Origin: Acidisphaera sp. S103
Lineage (GTDB): Bacteria > Pseudomonadota > Alphaproteobacteria > Acetobacterales > Acetobacteraceae
Reading direction: 5' to 3'
Assembly: GCF_009765975.1 (NCBI RefSeq)
Contig: NZ_LMUJ01000048.1
Location: 327,111 to 391,110 of the forward strand
Length of the DNA stretch: 64,000 bases
In this document: positions 50,236-59,312 of the stretch, piece by piece
Layout of the letters: each line of letters opens with the position of its first letter
How positions within the stretch are numbered: position 1 is the first letter of the stretch
Translations under genes and position numbers: made by a program
Notes under the pieces: generated by a model
The model's input: the letters and a program-made list of their open reading frames with translations, nothing else
What the model was told of the DNA's origin: nothing
Database searches by the model: none

Positions 50236-50920
50236 CTCGATCCGGACCGACGGATACACCTTCGTCCGCGCCCCGGATTTGCAGGCATTGCTGCTACAGA
50301 CCGGCCCGCTGACCGACTGGGCCGCGTTCACCGGCAGTTGGGACGACCTGGGACCGGATACCTACATGGCCGACGGCGGTCGCTACCGGAAGCGCCGCCA
50401 CGCCGTGTTCGCGGCCAGCGGCGACGGGATTGTCCGCCAGCCAGCCCAGCCGCATTACCAGAGCCGCGATTACAATACGCTGAACGGCGGCATCGAGCGT
50501 TGGTTCGAACCGGTCACCGAACCCATCGCCGCTGGTCCGGCCATGACGACAATACTGACCTTCTGTCGCTCCCTGTTCGGGATGGTAAGCCCGGCCCACG
50601 CTTGGCACGTGGAGGTCCATCAGTTCCGCATCGAGGCCCGCCGCGGTGTCGAAGGCCGTCCAACCCCCGAGGGCATGCATCGCGACGGCGTCGATTACGT
50701 GCTGGTCCTGCTGGTAAACCGGGTGAACATCGCCAGCGGCATGACCTCGGTGCATGATCTAAGCGGCAAGGAATTAGGCCATTTCACCCTGACCGCGCCG
50801 TTCGACGCCGCCCTGGTGGACGATGCAAGGGTGATGCACGGCGTGACGCCGGTGGAACCCCTCGACCCGGAGGAGCCTGGGTTCCGCGATGTGCTGGTAG
50901 TGACCTTCCGGCGGGCGTGA
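50210..50920 (+). CDS. 2OG-Fe(II) dioxygenase family protein
   Basis: A 236-residue soluble oxygenase of the PF10014-like 2OG-Fe family. GGRYRKRRHAVF near 62, HYQSRDYNTLNGGIERWFEP near 85, the iron ligands in GMHRDGVDYV (His and Asp about 152-154) and the distal His in ARVMHGVTPVEP near 208, and Arg near 232 (VVTFRRA) for 2-oxoglutarate, are visible. Relatives hydroxylate free L-amino acids such as isoleucine. The start at 50210 lies inside the 3' end of the channel gene and has AAAAGGGGAC upstream. Confidence 0.85.
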   Translation: MDTLRQLTDSIRTDGYTFVRAPDLQALLLQTGPLTDWAAFTGSWDDLGPDTYMADGGRYRKRRHAVFAASGDGIVRQPAQPHYQSRDYNTLNGGIERWFEPVTEPIAAGPAMTTILTFCRSLFGMVSPAHAWHVEVHQFRIEARRGVEGRPTPEGMHRDGVDYVLVLLVNRVNIASGMTSVHDLSGKELGHFTLTAPFDAALVDDARVMHGVTPVEPLDPEEPGFRDVLVVTFRRA

Positions 50921-50954
50921 CTCCTGAAACCAGCCGCCGCTGATGTAGCCTCGT

Positions 50955-50997
50955 CGGCACACGGCACACGGCACACGGCACACGGCACCACGGCACC
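50955..50997. repeat. Tandem heptamer CGGCACA
   Basis: Four perfect units from 50955 to 50982, then two imperfect ones (CGGCACCA, CGGCACC). Confidence 0.9.
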
Positions 50998-51006
50998 GCC
51001 GCACGA

Positions 51007-51044
51007 CCGTCATGCCGACGAAGGTCGGCATCCACGCCTTCGCC
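51007..51044. repeat. Intergenic hairpin repeat, copy 10
   Basis: CGTCATGCCGAC..GTCGGCATCCACGCC directly after the heptamer array; same stem as copy 3. Confidence 0.8.
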
Positions 51045-51138
51045 ATACAAAAACAAAGACATAGACATCAGCCCCCGCCCACCACGACGGCTGCGCGGAC
51101 AATGCCAACCGACGCGTCAACGCCAACGTCCGTCGCGA

Positions 51139-52038
51139 TCACAGCGTCGCCATCCACCCCGGCCCGATCCGCCGTGCCTCCGTCACCAGCGCGGCGGCCA
51201 GCGGCGTCAGCGGTTCCCGCTGCGGATAAATCAGACCGACCGTCGGCGGCGGAGTCGGATCGTCGATCGGAATCGCCCTGATCGGTCCCGGCAGCCCCAT
51301 CGTCTCGGCCAGCACCGCCGGCATCACACTCGCCCACCGACCCGTCCGCACGTGTGAGAACAGCACCACCATCGAGTTCGATTGCAACGTCGGCGCCGGC
51401 TCCACCCCGGCATCGTGCAGCTTCCGGTCGATGATGCGGCGGTTCTGCATATCGGGCGTCAGCAGGCACAGCGGCACGCTCGCCACCTCCGCCCAACTAA
51501 CGGAATCCCGGTCCCCCAGCGGTCCGTCCGAGGCGATCAGCAGCCGGTAGCGTTCATGATAAAGCGGAATAGCCCGAGCCCGCCCCAGCGGTTCGTTGTC
51601 CACGTAGCTCAGGCCCGCATCGACCTCCAGGTTATCGAGCAGGTTCAGGATCTCGATGGACGTCCGCGACAAGATACTGAACACCACCTCGGGGTGCGCG
51701 ACGTGCAGCGGAGTCGTCAGCGTCGAAACGATCGGCAGGGCGGTCGGTATCGCCGCGATCCGCAGATGCCCGGCCAACCCGCGCTTCAATGCCCTGATCT
51801 CATCCCGCATCGCCCGGTAGTCCCCGACGATGCGGCGTGCCCAGTCCAGCACCCGCAGACCCTCGGGCGTGAAGCCGATGAAGCGGGATTGCCGTTGCAC
51901 CAGCAGGACGCCAAAACTTTCCTCAAGCTGCTTCAATCCGGCCGACAATGTCGGCTGAGTCACCCCGCACGTCTCCGCCGCTCGGCCGAAATGCTGCTCC
52001 CGAGCCAGCGCCAGCAGCATCTCCAACTTGTCGATCAT
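51139..52038 (-). CDS. LysR-type transcriptional regulator
   Basis: A 299-residue regulator. The N-terminal winged helix is clear: LLALAREQHFGRAAETCGVTQPTLSAGLKQLEESFGVLLVQR at 8-49, followed by a linker helix and a periplasmic-binding-like effector domain (LRIAAIPTALPIVSTLTTPLH near 92). Its ATG overlaps the stop of the aspartyl-protease gene by 4 bp, so the two are co-transcribed, which is unusual for a LysR gene. The nearest likely target is the hyuBA operon 1 kb away on the other strand. Confidence 0.94.
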   Translation of the reverse strand: MIDKLEMLLALAREQHFGRAAETCGVTQPTLSAGLKQLEESFGVLLVQRQSRFIGFTPEGLRVLDWARRIVGDYRAMRDEIRALKRGLAGHLRIAAIPTALPIVSTLTTPLHVAHPEVVFSILSRTSIEILNLLDNLEVDAGLSYVDNEPLGRARAIPLYHERYRLLIASDGPLGDRDSVSWAEVASVPLCLLTPDMQNRRIIDRKLHDAGVEPAPTLQSNSMVVLFSHVRTGRWASVMPAVLAETMGLPGPIRAIPIDDPTPPPTVGLIYPQREPLTPLAAALVTEARRIGPGWMATL

Positions 52039-52949
52039 GGCGCGTTCGATCGTTTGGACACGAAAACCTGCCGGTTGCGGAACGACAGCCAGACCCGGCG
52101 GCCTTGCAGGAACGGCTCCCCGATCAGTGCGTCGCCGACCCCGACATCCGATTGCAAGACGGCCAATTTCGGCGATTCCAGACCGACGGGTCCGATCCGC
52201 AACAGGCTGAATTGATGCAGATGGGAGATGGTTTTTCCTGGTCCCACGCCAATCTGGCGGACCGAAGGGTCCCCGGCCATCGTCTGGTCGTTCAGTCCCA
52301 TCCGGCGCGCCATGTCCACCCCCAGGACGTTGCCCTGTGCCCCGGTATCCAGGATTGCCGTGCCGGCCACGTTATCCAGTTCGAAAGGCAGCAGCAGCCG
52401 GTCCTTGCGTGCCGTCACGCCGATGATCTCGACCGCGGGCTCCGGCCACGGCGGCACCGCGCCGGGACACACCCGGCTGCGGTACAGCGTCAGTTTGTGG
52501 TCCGGCACGTCGATATCCATGTCGAACGCCAACAGGATGTCCGCCCCCAGCAGGCCATCGGCATCCAGCCCCCGCATGGCGCGCAGATCCAGGGGCCCCA
52601 CCGCGATCCGGTTGACCGGGAAATGCACGCCGCCGATCACCAGCCGGTCGATGGCCTCATCGTTGGTGGTGATGGAGCCGCCGATACCCGAGGAATGCGA
52701 AACATGGCTCGAATCGTGCGCCAATCCCAGCTGATCCGCCGCCGCGTCGCTGATCGTGGTGCGTTCCGCGCCACTGTCGACAACAAGATGAACCCACTTG
52801 CCGTTGATGCCGACCGGCACGACCAGCAGGTGATCTTCCACCTGCAACGGCATTTGCGCGATCATGGTCAGGTTGCAATCGATCGCCGGCGGGGCGTCGC
52901 AGCGTGCCAGCAGCACCAGAAGCAGCAAAAACAGCGATCGGCGAAGCAT
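52035..52949 (-). CDS. Aspartyl protease-like lipoprotein with two D-[ST]-G-A motifs
   Basis: A 304-residue exported protein. LFLLLLVLLARC is a lipoprotein-type signal (Cys17). A retropepsin-like half has VDSGAERTTI at 57-66 and DGLLGADILLAFDMDID at 131-147; a second motif LDTGAQGNVLGVDMA at 200-214 marks a second half. Two catalytic-type aspartates in one chain resemble a fused, pepsin-like arrangement rather than the usual single-domain homodimer. Start at 52949 begins the signal peptide. It is divergent from hyuB across 112 bp and coupled to the LysR gene. Substrate unknown. Confidence 0.82.
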   Translation of the reverse strand: MLRRSLFLLLLVLLARCDAPPAIDCNLTMIAQMPLQVEDHLLVVPVGINGKWVHLVVDSGAERTTISDAAADQLGLAHDSSHVSHSSGIGGSITTNDEAIDRLVIGGVHFPVNRIAVGPLDLRAMRGLDADGLLGADILLAFDMDIDVPDHKLTLYRSRVCPGAVPPWPEPAVEIIGVTARKDRLLLPFELDNVAGTAILDTGAQGNVLGVDMARRMGLNDQTMAGDPSVRQIGVGPGKTISHLHQFSLLRIGPVGLESPKLAVLQSDVGVGDALIGEPFLQGRRVWLSFRNRQVFVSKRSNAP

Positions 52950-53061
52950 GAAGCAGAAGCCCTTGGACGGTATTTGTCCCCGACCATGCCATAACCCGGA
53001 CCCGGTTGCCATGAACCCGTTTCAGTGGTCGGATCGCTGATCACCACGGAAAAAAGGCGCG

Positions 53062-54825
53062 ATGTCCGACCCGATTACCGAAGAACTGTTCCGCAATGCG
53101 ATCTCGGCCATCGGCGATGAGATGGTTTTGACGATCTACCGAACCGCCTATTCCGGTGTCCTGAAGAACATCATGGATTACAGCGCGGCCATCTGCGACG
53201 CACAGGGACGCCTGGTGGCGCAAGGGTTGTCGCTGCCGGGCCATTTATGCAGCATCCCCGTGGCATTGCAGGCGGTGCTGGCGCAGTTCGGCGACGACGT
53301 GCACGACGGCGATATCTTCATCAACAACGACCCGTATTCCGGCGGCATGCACTTGCCGGACATCTTCATCTTCAAGCCGCTGTTCGCGGACGGACGGCCC
53401 ATCGCCTATGCCGCAACGATTTGCCATCATACCGATGTGGGGGGCCGGGTCCCCGGCTCCAACGCCTCCGACAGCACGGAAATCTACGCCGAGGGACTGC
53501 GGATTCCGCCGCTGAAGCTGTATGAGCGCGGGGTCGAGAACAAGACCCTGTTCCGCATGATCCAGCAGAATGTGCGCCTTCCGGGCCGGGTTTTCGGCGA
53601 TATCCGCTCACAGTTGGCGGCATGCGAGATCGCCGCCCGTGGGATGACCGACCTGGTCGGGCGTTACGGCGCGGACGGCGTCGTGACACTGATGGTTTCG
53701 ATGATGGACTACTCGGAACGGCTGACCCGGCAATGCCTGCTGGAGTTGCCGGACGGCGAGGCGACCTTCACCGACTGGATCGATGACGATCAGATCGATG
53801 TCGGCGTCCCGATCCCGCTGGTCTGCACCATCCGCAAGCGCGGCGACACGATGGAGGTGGACTGGACCGGCAGCGCACTGCAAGTGAAAGGCGCGATCAA
53901 TAATACATTGAGCTACACAGCGGCGATGAGCTTCACCGCGGTGAAGTCGGTGCTGTCCGTGAACATGCCGAACAACGACGGCGTGTTCCGGCCGATCAAG
54001 ATCATCGCGCCTGCCGGCACGATTACCCACGGCAAGCTGCCGGCAGCCTGTGCGGCGCGTGGCCTGACCGGATTCCGCGGCGTGGATTGCGCCTTCGGTG
54101 CGCTAGCCCAACTCTACCCGGAAAAGGTGTTCGCGGCCTCGGACGGCGGCAATACCGGCCTGACGATCGGCGGGTATGAAAAAGAGCTGACCCCGTTCAT
54201 CTACGTCGATTTCATTTCGGGCGGGTGGGGCGGGCGGCCCTGGGCGGACGGGTTGGACGGCAACACCTGCATGTTCGCCAACATGGCCAGCTTCTCCGTG
54301 GAAGTGATCGAGGCCGAGAACCCGCTTGAAGTGCTGGACTATGAATTTGTGCCCGATACCGGCGGGGCAGGGCGGTTCCGCGGCGGCATGTCGCAGCGCA
54401 AGACTTGGCGGATGCTGGCGGACGAAGGTATATTGCAGGTACGAGCCGATCGGCAGACCCATCGGCCGTATGGCTTGCAAGGCGGCGGCCCGGGCGCATT
54501 CGGCGTGAACGTAATGAACCCGGGTTCGGCCGACGAAACGAAACTGCACGCCAAGCTGACAATGACGTTGAGGCGTGGCGAAGTCTTCCGCCACGAACTG
54601 CCCGGTGCCGGCGGCTGGGGACCAGCACTGGATCGAGACCTCGACTTGGTGGCACGTGATCTGCGCGATGGATTGGTCACCGTCACCGCGGCGGCACGTG
54701 ACTACGGAGTCGTTGCGGCCGGCGATCCGCCGCTCATCGACCCCGCAGCCACCGAAACCTTGCGTGCTCGGTTACGAATGCAACGAAAACCATTACCCGC
54801 CGTGGCGTGGGAGCCGGCGGCATGA
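53062..54825 (+). CDS. hyuB: Hydantoinase B / oxoprolinase family protein
   Basis: A 587-residue subunit of an ATP-dependent hydantoinase/5-oxoprolinase/acetone-carboxylase-type enzyme. DPITEELFRNAISAIGDEM at the start, NDPYSGGMHLPDIF near 93, ICHHTDVGGRVPGSN near 120 and GGWGGRPWADGLDGNTCMF near 390 are family signatures, the HH-D and NDPY residues being metal or substrate ligands. It works with HyuA, to which it is ATGA-coupled. Opening of a cyclic amide (hydantoin, oxoproline) is the expected role; the exact substrate cannot be told. Confidence 0.94.
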   Translation: MSDPITEELFRNAISAIGDEMVLTIYRTAYSGVLKNIMDYSAAICDAQGRLVAQGLSLPGHLCSIPVALQAVLAQFGDDVHDGDIFINNDPYSGGMHLPDIFIFKPLFADGRPIAYAATICHHTDVGGRVPGSNASDSTEIYAEGLRIPPLKLYERGVENKTLFRMIQQNVRLPGRVFGDIRSQLAACEIAARGMTDLVGRYGADGVVTLMVSMMDYSERLTRQCLLELPDGEATFTDWIDDDQIDVGVPIPLVCTIRKRGDTMEVDWTGSALQVKGAINNTLSYTAAMSFTAVKSVLSVNMPNNDGVFRPIKIIAPAGTITHGKLPAACAARGLTGFRGVDCAFGALAQLYPEKVFAASDGGNTGLTIGGYEKELTPFIYVDFISGGWGGRPWADGLDGNTCMFANMASFSVEVIEAENPLEVLDYEFVPDTGGAGRFRGGMSQRKTWRMLADEGILQVRADRQTHRPYGLQGGGPGAFGVNVMNPGSADETKLHAKLTMTLRRGEVFRHELPGAGGWGPALDRDLDLVARDLRDGLVTVTAAARDYGVVAAGDPPLIDPAATETLRARLRMQRKPLPAVAWEPAA

Positions 54826-56879
54826 GCGTACGCATTGGTATCGACATCGGCGGCACCTTCACCGACCTGGTCGCGATCTCCGGCGACGGGGCCGTGACGA
54901 CGCACAAGACGGCTTCTACCCCGCATGATTATGGCGATGGCATCATCGCGGGGCTGCGGACACTGCTGGCCGATCGGCCGGGGCCGGTGGCCGACGTATT
55001 GCACGCCACGACTGTCGGATCGAACACGGTGCTGGAGCGCAAAGGCGCGAAAACGGCGCTGATCACCACACGAGGATTTCGCGATATCCTGGAAATCCGC
55101 GACCTGCGGATGCCGGTGCTGTACGATATCGGCTGGACCAAGCCCAGGGCCCTGGTTGAACGCCGGCTTCGGCTGGAAGTGACCGAGAAACTGCGTCCTG
55201 ACGGGTCTGTCACTGTCCCGCTGGACGCGGCCAGCCTGGAACCGGTCATCGCGACGTTGCGCGCTGAAAATGTTGTCAGCGTCGCCATATGCCTGCTGCA
55301 CAGTTACGCAAACCCGGCGCATGAGCGTGCGGTGGCGGCCATGGTCCGCGATGCTATGCCCGACATGGCGATTTCGGTCAGCAGCGAAATCCTGCCGGAG
55401 ATCAAGGAATATCCGCGCACCAGCACGACGGTGATCAATGCCTACGTGCAGCCCGTCGTGCGGGCTTACATTACCGCTTTGGATGCTCGGCTTCGTGCGC
55501 TTGGGATAGAAGCGCCGTTGCAATTGATGCAATCCAACGGTGGCCTGGCCTCGGCATCGTTTGCCGCCGAATCGCCAGCCCATATCATCGAATCCGGCCC
55601 GGCGGCGGGTGTCGTCGGTGGCGCGGCCTTGGCTCGGCGTCTGGATGAGCCACGGATCATTACGTTCGACATGGGCGGAACGACCGCCAAGGCCGGCCTG
55701 GTCGAAAACGGCGAGGTGCTGCGTACCGAGGCGATCGAGGTCGGCGGCGGCGTGATGGCCGGATCGCGATTGCTGGTGGGCGCCGGCTACATGCTGAAAC
55801 TGCCGGCGATCGATCTGGCGGAGGTCGGTGCCGGTGGTGGATCGATCTGCCGGCTCGACAGCGCCGGCGCACCAAAGGTCGGACCTGAAAGCGCAGGCGC
55901 CGTGCCGGGACCGGTTTGTTACGGTCGCGGCGGCATAGCGCCGACGATCACCGACTGCAATCTCGTGCTGGGCTATCTCGATCCGGGCGGATTGACCGGC
56001 GGAACCATGCGCCTCGATTTGGAAGCCGCTCGGGCCGCGATCCAGCGTGATCTGGCGATACCCCTCGGGCTTTCGATCGAGGAAGCAGCCCATGGAATGC
56101 TGCGGCTGGCCTCGGCAACAATGATGCGGGCAATACGGGCTGTGTCGGTGGAACGGGGACGCGATCCAAGGCAGTTCGCGATGCTGGCGTTCGGCGGCAA
56201 CGGGCCTTTGTTCGCCGCCGGGATCGCGGCGGAACTGGGGATTGCCCGGGTCATCATTCCACCGCTGCCAGGCGTATTCAGTGCCTTCGGGCTGCTGGTC
56301 GCGGATGCGGAACATCACGCTCGCCAGAGTATCCGCGTCCGCCTGGATGCCGCCGACCCCGATCGTATCAACCGGATTATCGCGGAACTGACCGAAGCAG
56401 GAACGCAACGACTGACGCACGATGGTTTCGCACCGGGACGACAGGTGTTCCAGCGGTCCGCATTCGCCCGTTACGCCGGCCAATCGAGCGAGATCGAGGT
56501 CGCGCTTCCTGACGGATCCGTTACGCCGGCGACCATTGCCGCCCTCTTCGGCGATGAGCACGAAAAGACGTACGGATTCCGAGCGCCTGAGGGTGAAGCG
56601 GTGGAGCTGATCGGGCTGTCGGTGATGGGGCGGGGTTTGCCCGAACAGCCCAGGCTACCGCAGCGAATACCACCCTTCGCACAGTCCGTGCCCGCCAACC
56701 GACGCGCCTGGTTCCCGAATGAGGGATGGGTCGACACGCCGGTCGTGGATCGGGCCGAGCTCGTGGGAACGGTTACCGGACCGCTGATCGTGCAGGAGTA
56801 CGACGCGACCTGTCTGGTACCGCGCGGGATGACGGCGCAAGTGGACAGCTTTGGGAATATCCGGCTGGAGAGGGGTTAG
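54822..56879 (+). CDS. hyuA: Hydantoinase A / oxoprolinase family protein
   Basis: A 685-residue ATP-using partner of HyuB. The actin-like ATPase phosphate loop IGIDIGGTFTDLVAI is at 5-19, GSNTVLERKGAKTALITTRGFRDILEI near 65, and DMGGTTAKAGLV near 280 gives the second phosphate loop. ESGPAAGVVGGAAL near 255 and GAGGGSI near 340 are typical of the family. Size and order (B then A here, coupled by ATGA) are normal. Its stop overlaps the converging Uma2 gene by 4 bp. Confidence 0.95.
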   Translation: MSVRIGIDIGGTFTDLVAISGDGAVTTHKTASTPHDYGDGIIAGLRTLLADRPGPVADVLHATTVGSNTVLERKGAKTALITTRGFRDILEIRDLRMPVLYDIGWTKPRALVERRLRLEVTEKLRPDGSVTVPLDAASLEPVIATLRAENVVSVAICLLHSYANPAHERAVAAMVRDAMPDMAISVSSEILPEIKEYPRTSTTVINAYVQPVVRAYITALDARLRALGIEAPLQLMQSNGGLASASFAAESPAHIIESGPAAGVVGGAALARRLDEPRIITFDMGGTTAKAGLVENGEVLRTEAIEVGGGVMAGSRLLVGAGYMLKLPAIDLAEVGAGGGSICRLDSAGAPKVGPESAGAVPGPVCYGRGGIAPTITDCNLVLGYLDPGGLTGGTMRLDLEAARAAIQRDLAIPLGLSIEEAAHGMLRLASATMMRAIRAVSVERGRDPRQFAMLAFGGNGPLFAAGIAAELGIARVIIPPLPGVFSAFGLLVADAEHHARQSIRVRLDAADPDRINRIIAELTEAGTQRLTHDGFAPGRQVFQRSAFARYAGQSSEIEVALPDGSVTPATIAALFGDEHEKTYGFRAPEGEAVELIGLSVMGRGLPEQPRLPQRIPPFAQSVPANRRAWFPNEGWVDTPVVDRAELVGTVTGPLIVQEYDATCLVPRGMTAQVDSFGNIRLERG

Positions 56880-57451
56880 GCGGACTCGGCGGCTTGTTCT
56901 TCGATGATCTCGATGCCGGTGTAAAATTCCGCCATCGGGACTTCGACGTCGATTTCCGGCATCCGCAGGGTGTCGTCCGCCGTCAGCGTCGCGGCAACCA
57001 GGTCGGTGCCCTTGCGGACGAACACCATGGCGGCGATCGCGTCCTGCTCCAGGATTACGTAGCGCTGGATGGACGGCGTGGCGCCGTATTCGCGCAATTT
57101 CGCGATGCGGTCGGTGCGGGATGTGCCCTCGCTGAGAACCTCGAAAACGACTACCGGGTCGCGGATGACGGTGCTCTTGGGTGGAACGGGCGTGCAGGAG
57201 ACGAAAGCGTCGGGGTAGCGAATGCGACCGGCGACGTCGATCTTCAAATTGGCACCGAATGCACGGCAATGGCGTCCGGCGAGCCGATTTTGCAAGGCAA
57301 CCAGAATATTGTCGCCGATGACTTGGTGCGCGACCGTGCCGCCAGTCATCGCAACGGGTTCGAAGCCGTCAAATTCCCATCGGAATTCCTGCCTTTCCTC
57401 CCAGGCCAGGAACTCGGCGACGGTCATCGGGTGGCGCAGTGCAACGCTCAT
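56876..57451 (-). CDS. Uma2 family endonuclease (DUF820)
   Basis: A 191-residue PD-(D/E)XK-fold protein. MTVAEFLAWEERQEFRWEFDGFEPVAMTGGT at 9-39 is the Uma2 start with Glu, YPDAFVSC near 95 the catalytic Asp and VVFEVLSEGTSRTDR near 118 the E-x-L/S motif, followed by the YGATPSIQRYVILEQD block. The family is abundant in cyanobacteria and scattered in proteobacteria, with nuclease activity assumed. Overlaps hyuA by 4 bp, tail to tail. Confidence 0.9.
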   Translation of the reverse strand: MSVALRHPMTVAEFLAWEERQEFRWEFDGFEPVAMTGGTVAHQVIGDNILVALQNRLAGRHCRAFGANLKIDVAGRIRYPDAFVSCTPVPPKSTVIRDPVVVFEVLSEGTSRTDRIAKLREYGATPSIQRYVILEQDAIAAMVFVRKGTDLVAATLTADDTLRMPEIDVEVPMAEFYTGIEIIEEQAAESA

Positions 57452-57534
57452 GCGCCCGTATATAGCACAAGCACCGCCAATTGTCGCCGGTCCTGATGAA
57501 ATGGTAGGTTCCGCGGTCCATCAGGAGGAACACA

Positions 57535-57825
57535 ATGGCCAAGACATATTGGATCAGCAGCTATCGCGCCGTCACCAACCAGGACAAGTTGGCCGCTTAT
57601 GCCAAACTGGCCGGTCCGGCGATCGCCGCCGGCGGCGGAAAATTCCTGGCCCGCGGCACGCCGGCGAAAACGTACGAAGCCGGGCTGAACCAGCGCACCG
57701 TGCTGATCGAGTTCGACAGCCTCGCCCAAGCCACCGCCACCCATGACAGCCCCGCCTACCAAGCCGCGCTTGCCGCGCTCGGCGATGGTGCCGAACGCGA
57801 CATACGCATCGTCGAGGGCGTCTGA
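57535..57825 (+). CDS. DUF1330 domain-containing protein
   Basis: A 96-residue ferredoxin-like (dimeric a/b barrel) protein. YWISSYRAVTNQDKLAAYAKLAGPAI, GGGKFLARG and the end VLIEFDSLAQATATHDSPAYQAAL match the DUF1330 pattern. Function of the family is unknown, though it may act as a small monooxygenase-like or binding protein. AGGAGGAACACA is a strong ribosome site. It is flanked by converging and diverging genes and so is monocistronic. Confidence 0.9.
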   Translation: MAKTYWISSYRAVTNQDKLAAYAKLAGPAIAAGGGKFLARGTPAKTYEAGLNQRTVLIEFDSLAQATATHDSPAYQAALAALGDGAERDIRIVEGV

Positions 57826-57826
57826 T

Positions 57827-58705
57827 TTAGCCGGTAATATACTCGCACTTGAACCCGTCGCCCCACCGCTTGACGTAACCGCGGGACGGCGACGGGAAAT
57901 GCGCGAAGCAGCACTGCGTGTTGGTATCGCACAGCGATTCCAGCAGCTTCCAGCGGGTGGCCGAACTCTGCTTGCCGTCGTAATCGATGCGCATGAACAG
58001 ATCGGGCCATTTCGCTTGCAACGGCGTATGGATGAAGTCGCCGGTGAAGATCGCATCCTTGCCGCCCTTGCCCAACGTCACGGCGTAATGATCGATCGTG
58101 TGGCCGGGCGACGGGATCAGTGACACCAGGTCGTTCAGGCCGTAATCGCTGGTGACCAACTGGTGGCGCTTCGCTTCCACGATCGGAATGACGCTGTCGG
58201 CAATCGGCTCGACCCTGGCCTTGTCGTTCTCGGCCAGCCAGAAATCGAGTTCGGTCTTCGAGAACAAGTATTTCGCCTTGGGGAACGTAGGCACCCAGCG
58301 GCCGTTCTCCAGGCGGGTGTTCCAGCCGACATGGTCGACGTGAAGATGCGTACATAGAACGAAATCGATGTCGTCGACGCTCAGCCCGACCTCTTTCAGG
58401 CCATCCATGAAAACGCTGTCGGTCTTCTTGTGCCACAGCGGGCGGGCGGGGCGGTCCTTGTCGTTACCAACGCAACTATCGACCAGGATGACATGTTTCC
58501 CGGTGCGGATGATGTAGGCCTGGAAGCACAGCACCAGGTTGTCGTTTTTGTCCAGCGCCAGGGGCGACGCCATCCACGGCCGGCTTTCGTCCAGCCGCTC
58601 CTTCGTCAGGCCTGGCAGGAACTCCAGCGCGGGTGTGAAGCCGCATTCCATCTCGATGATGCGGTGGACGATCGTGTCGCCGATCTTGAAGGTCGTCGTG
58701 GTCAC
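57827..58705 (-). CDS. MBL-fold metallo-hydrolase
   Basis: A 292-residue metallo-beta-lactamase-fold hydrolase. The zinc motif THLHVDHVGWN (H-x-H-x-D-H) is near residue 108, with the later His in PSPGHTIDHYAV near 195 and Asp in FTGDFIHTP near 215. The spacing is that of the quorum-quenching lactonase/AidC-like and related esterase subgroup. The start is a GTG at 58705 with AGGGGAGCAGG upstream; the open frame beyond it has no ribosome site. It is divergent from the decarboxylase alpha gene (84-bp gap). Confidence 0.9.
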   Translation of the reverse strand: MTTTTFKIGDTIVHRIIEMECGFTPALEFLPGLTKERLDESRPWMASPLALDKNDNLVLCFQAYIIRTGKHVILVDSCVGNDKDRPARPLWHKKTDSVFMDGLKEVGLSVDDIDFVLCTHLHVDHVGWNTRLENGRWVPTFPKAKYLFSKTELDFWLAENDKARVEPIADSVIPIVEAKRHQLVTSDYGLNDLVSLIPSPGHTIDHYAVTLGKGGKDAIFTGDFIHTPLQAKWPDLFMRIDYDGKQSSATRWKLLESLCDTNTQCCFAHFPSPSRGYVKRWGDGFKCEYITG

Positions 58706-58789
58706 AGTGCCTGCTCCCCTGGTTATGTTCGTCGATCCGATGTTAGCTGCGTATCGGCGGGCCGACAAACAGCCCAAGGGGGAATTGGC

Positions 58790-59299
58790 ATGAGCAGCGA
58801 GGCATTAAGCCCCGAGACAGTGATGCGGCAGATGAAGCAGAACGGCGTCACCGACGTCGTGTGGCTGCCGGACAGTGAGACCAACTGGCTGTTTCTGCTG
58901 ATGAAAGCCGATCCGGACCTACGCCTGGTCGGGGTGACGAGAGAAGGCCACGCCTGCTCCATCACCGCCGGCCTCTACGCCGGCGGACGCAAGCCGATGA
59001 TGCTGATCCAGAACACCGGAATGTTGGAATCAGGGGATTCGATCCGCGGCTGGCTGATGGGGCTGAACGTCCCGGTGGTGCTGATGGTCGGCTATCGCGG
59101 CTATACGCGGCACGGCGTCAACACCGACACCGCCGCGACCTATACGGAACGGTTCCTGATGGCGTTCAACATCCCATTCTTCCTGATCGAGAACGATTCC
59201 GACTCCGACCGCATAACGAAAGCGTTCGAACTGGCGGACAAGACCCGCCAACCGGTGGTGGTGCTGGTGGGCGACGAATATCACGGCTTCAACCGGTAG
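58790..59299 (+). CDS. ThDP-dependent decarboxylase, PYR-domain subunit (sulfopyruvate/phosphonopyruvate decarboxylase alpha-like)
   Basis: A 169-residue chain equal to the N-terminal (PYR) domain of thiamine-diphosphate decarboxylases. The conserved glutamate that activates ThDP is in VTREGHACSITAGLYAGG near 52, followed by LIQNTGMLESGDSIRG near 70, the hallmark of ComD/phosphonopyruvate-decarboxylase PYR domains. GYRGYTRHGVNTDTA near 108 may bind the anionic head of the substrate. AAGGGGGAATTGGC precedes the ATG. The PP-domain partner follows 13 bp later, so the active sites form across the two chains. Confidence 0.9.
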   Translation: MSSEALSPETVMRQMKQNGVTDVVWLPDSETNWLFLLMKADPDLRLVGVTREGHACSITAGLYAGGRKPMMLIQNTGMLESGDSIRGWLMGLNVPVVLMVGYRGYTRHGVNTDTAATYTERFLMAFNIPFFLIENDSDSDRITKAFELADKTRQPVVVLVGDEYHGFNR

Positions 59300-59312
59300 G
59301 GGGAATAAGACG

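Noticed and set aside
47896..50331. 811-codon open frame on the minus strand opposite the MscS channel
   Set aside because: Composition is Gln/Asp/His-rich and repetitive; the plus strand has full MscS motifs.
50955..50997. CRISPR array
   Set aside because: The units are 7 bp with no spacers; it is a simple tandem repeat.
54702..56561. 619-codon open frame on the minus strand opposite hyuA
   Set aside because: hyuA is intact with all family motifs; the reverse frame has none.
56876..57451. Uma2 gene as a sign of a mobile element
   Set aside because: No transposase, integrase or terminal repeats nearby; it overlaps hyuA neatly and has ordinary codon use.
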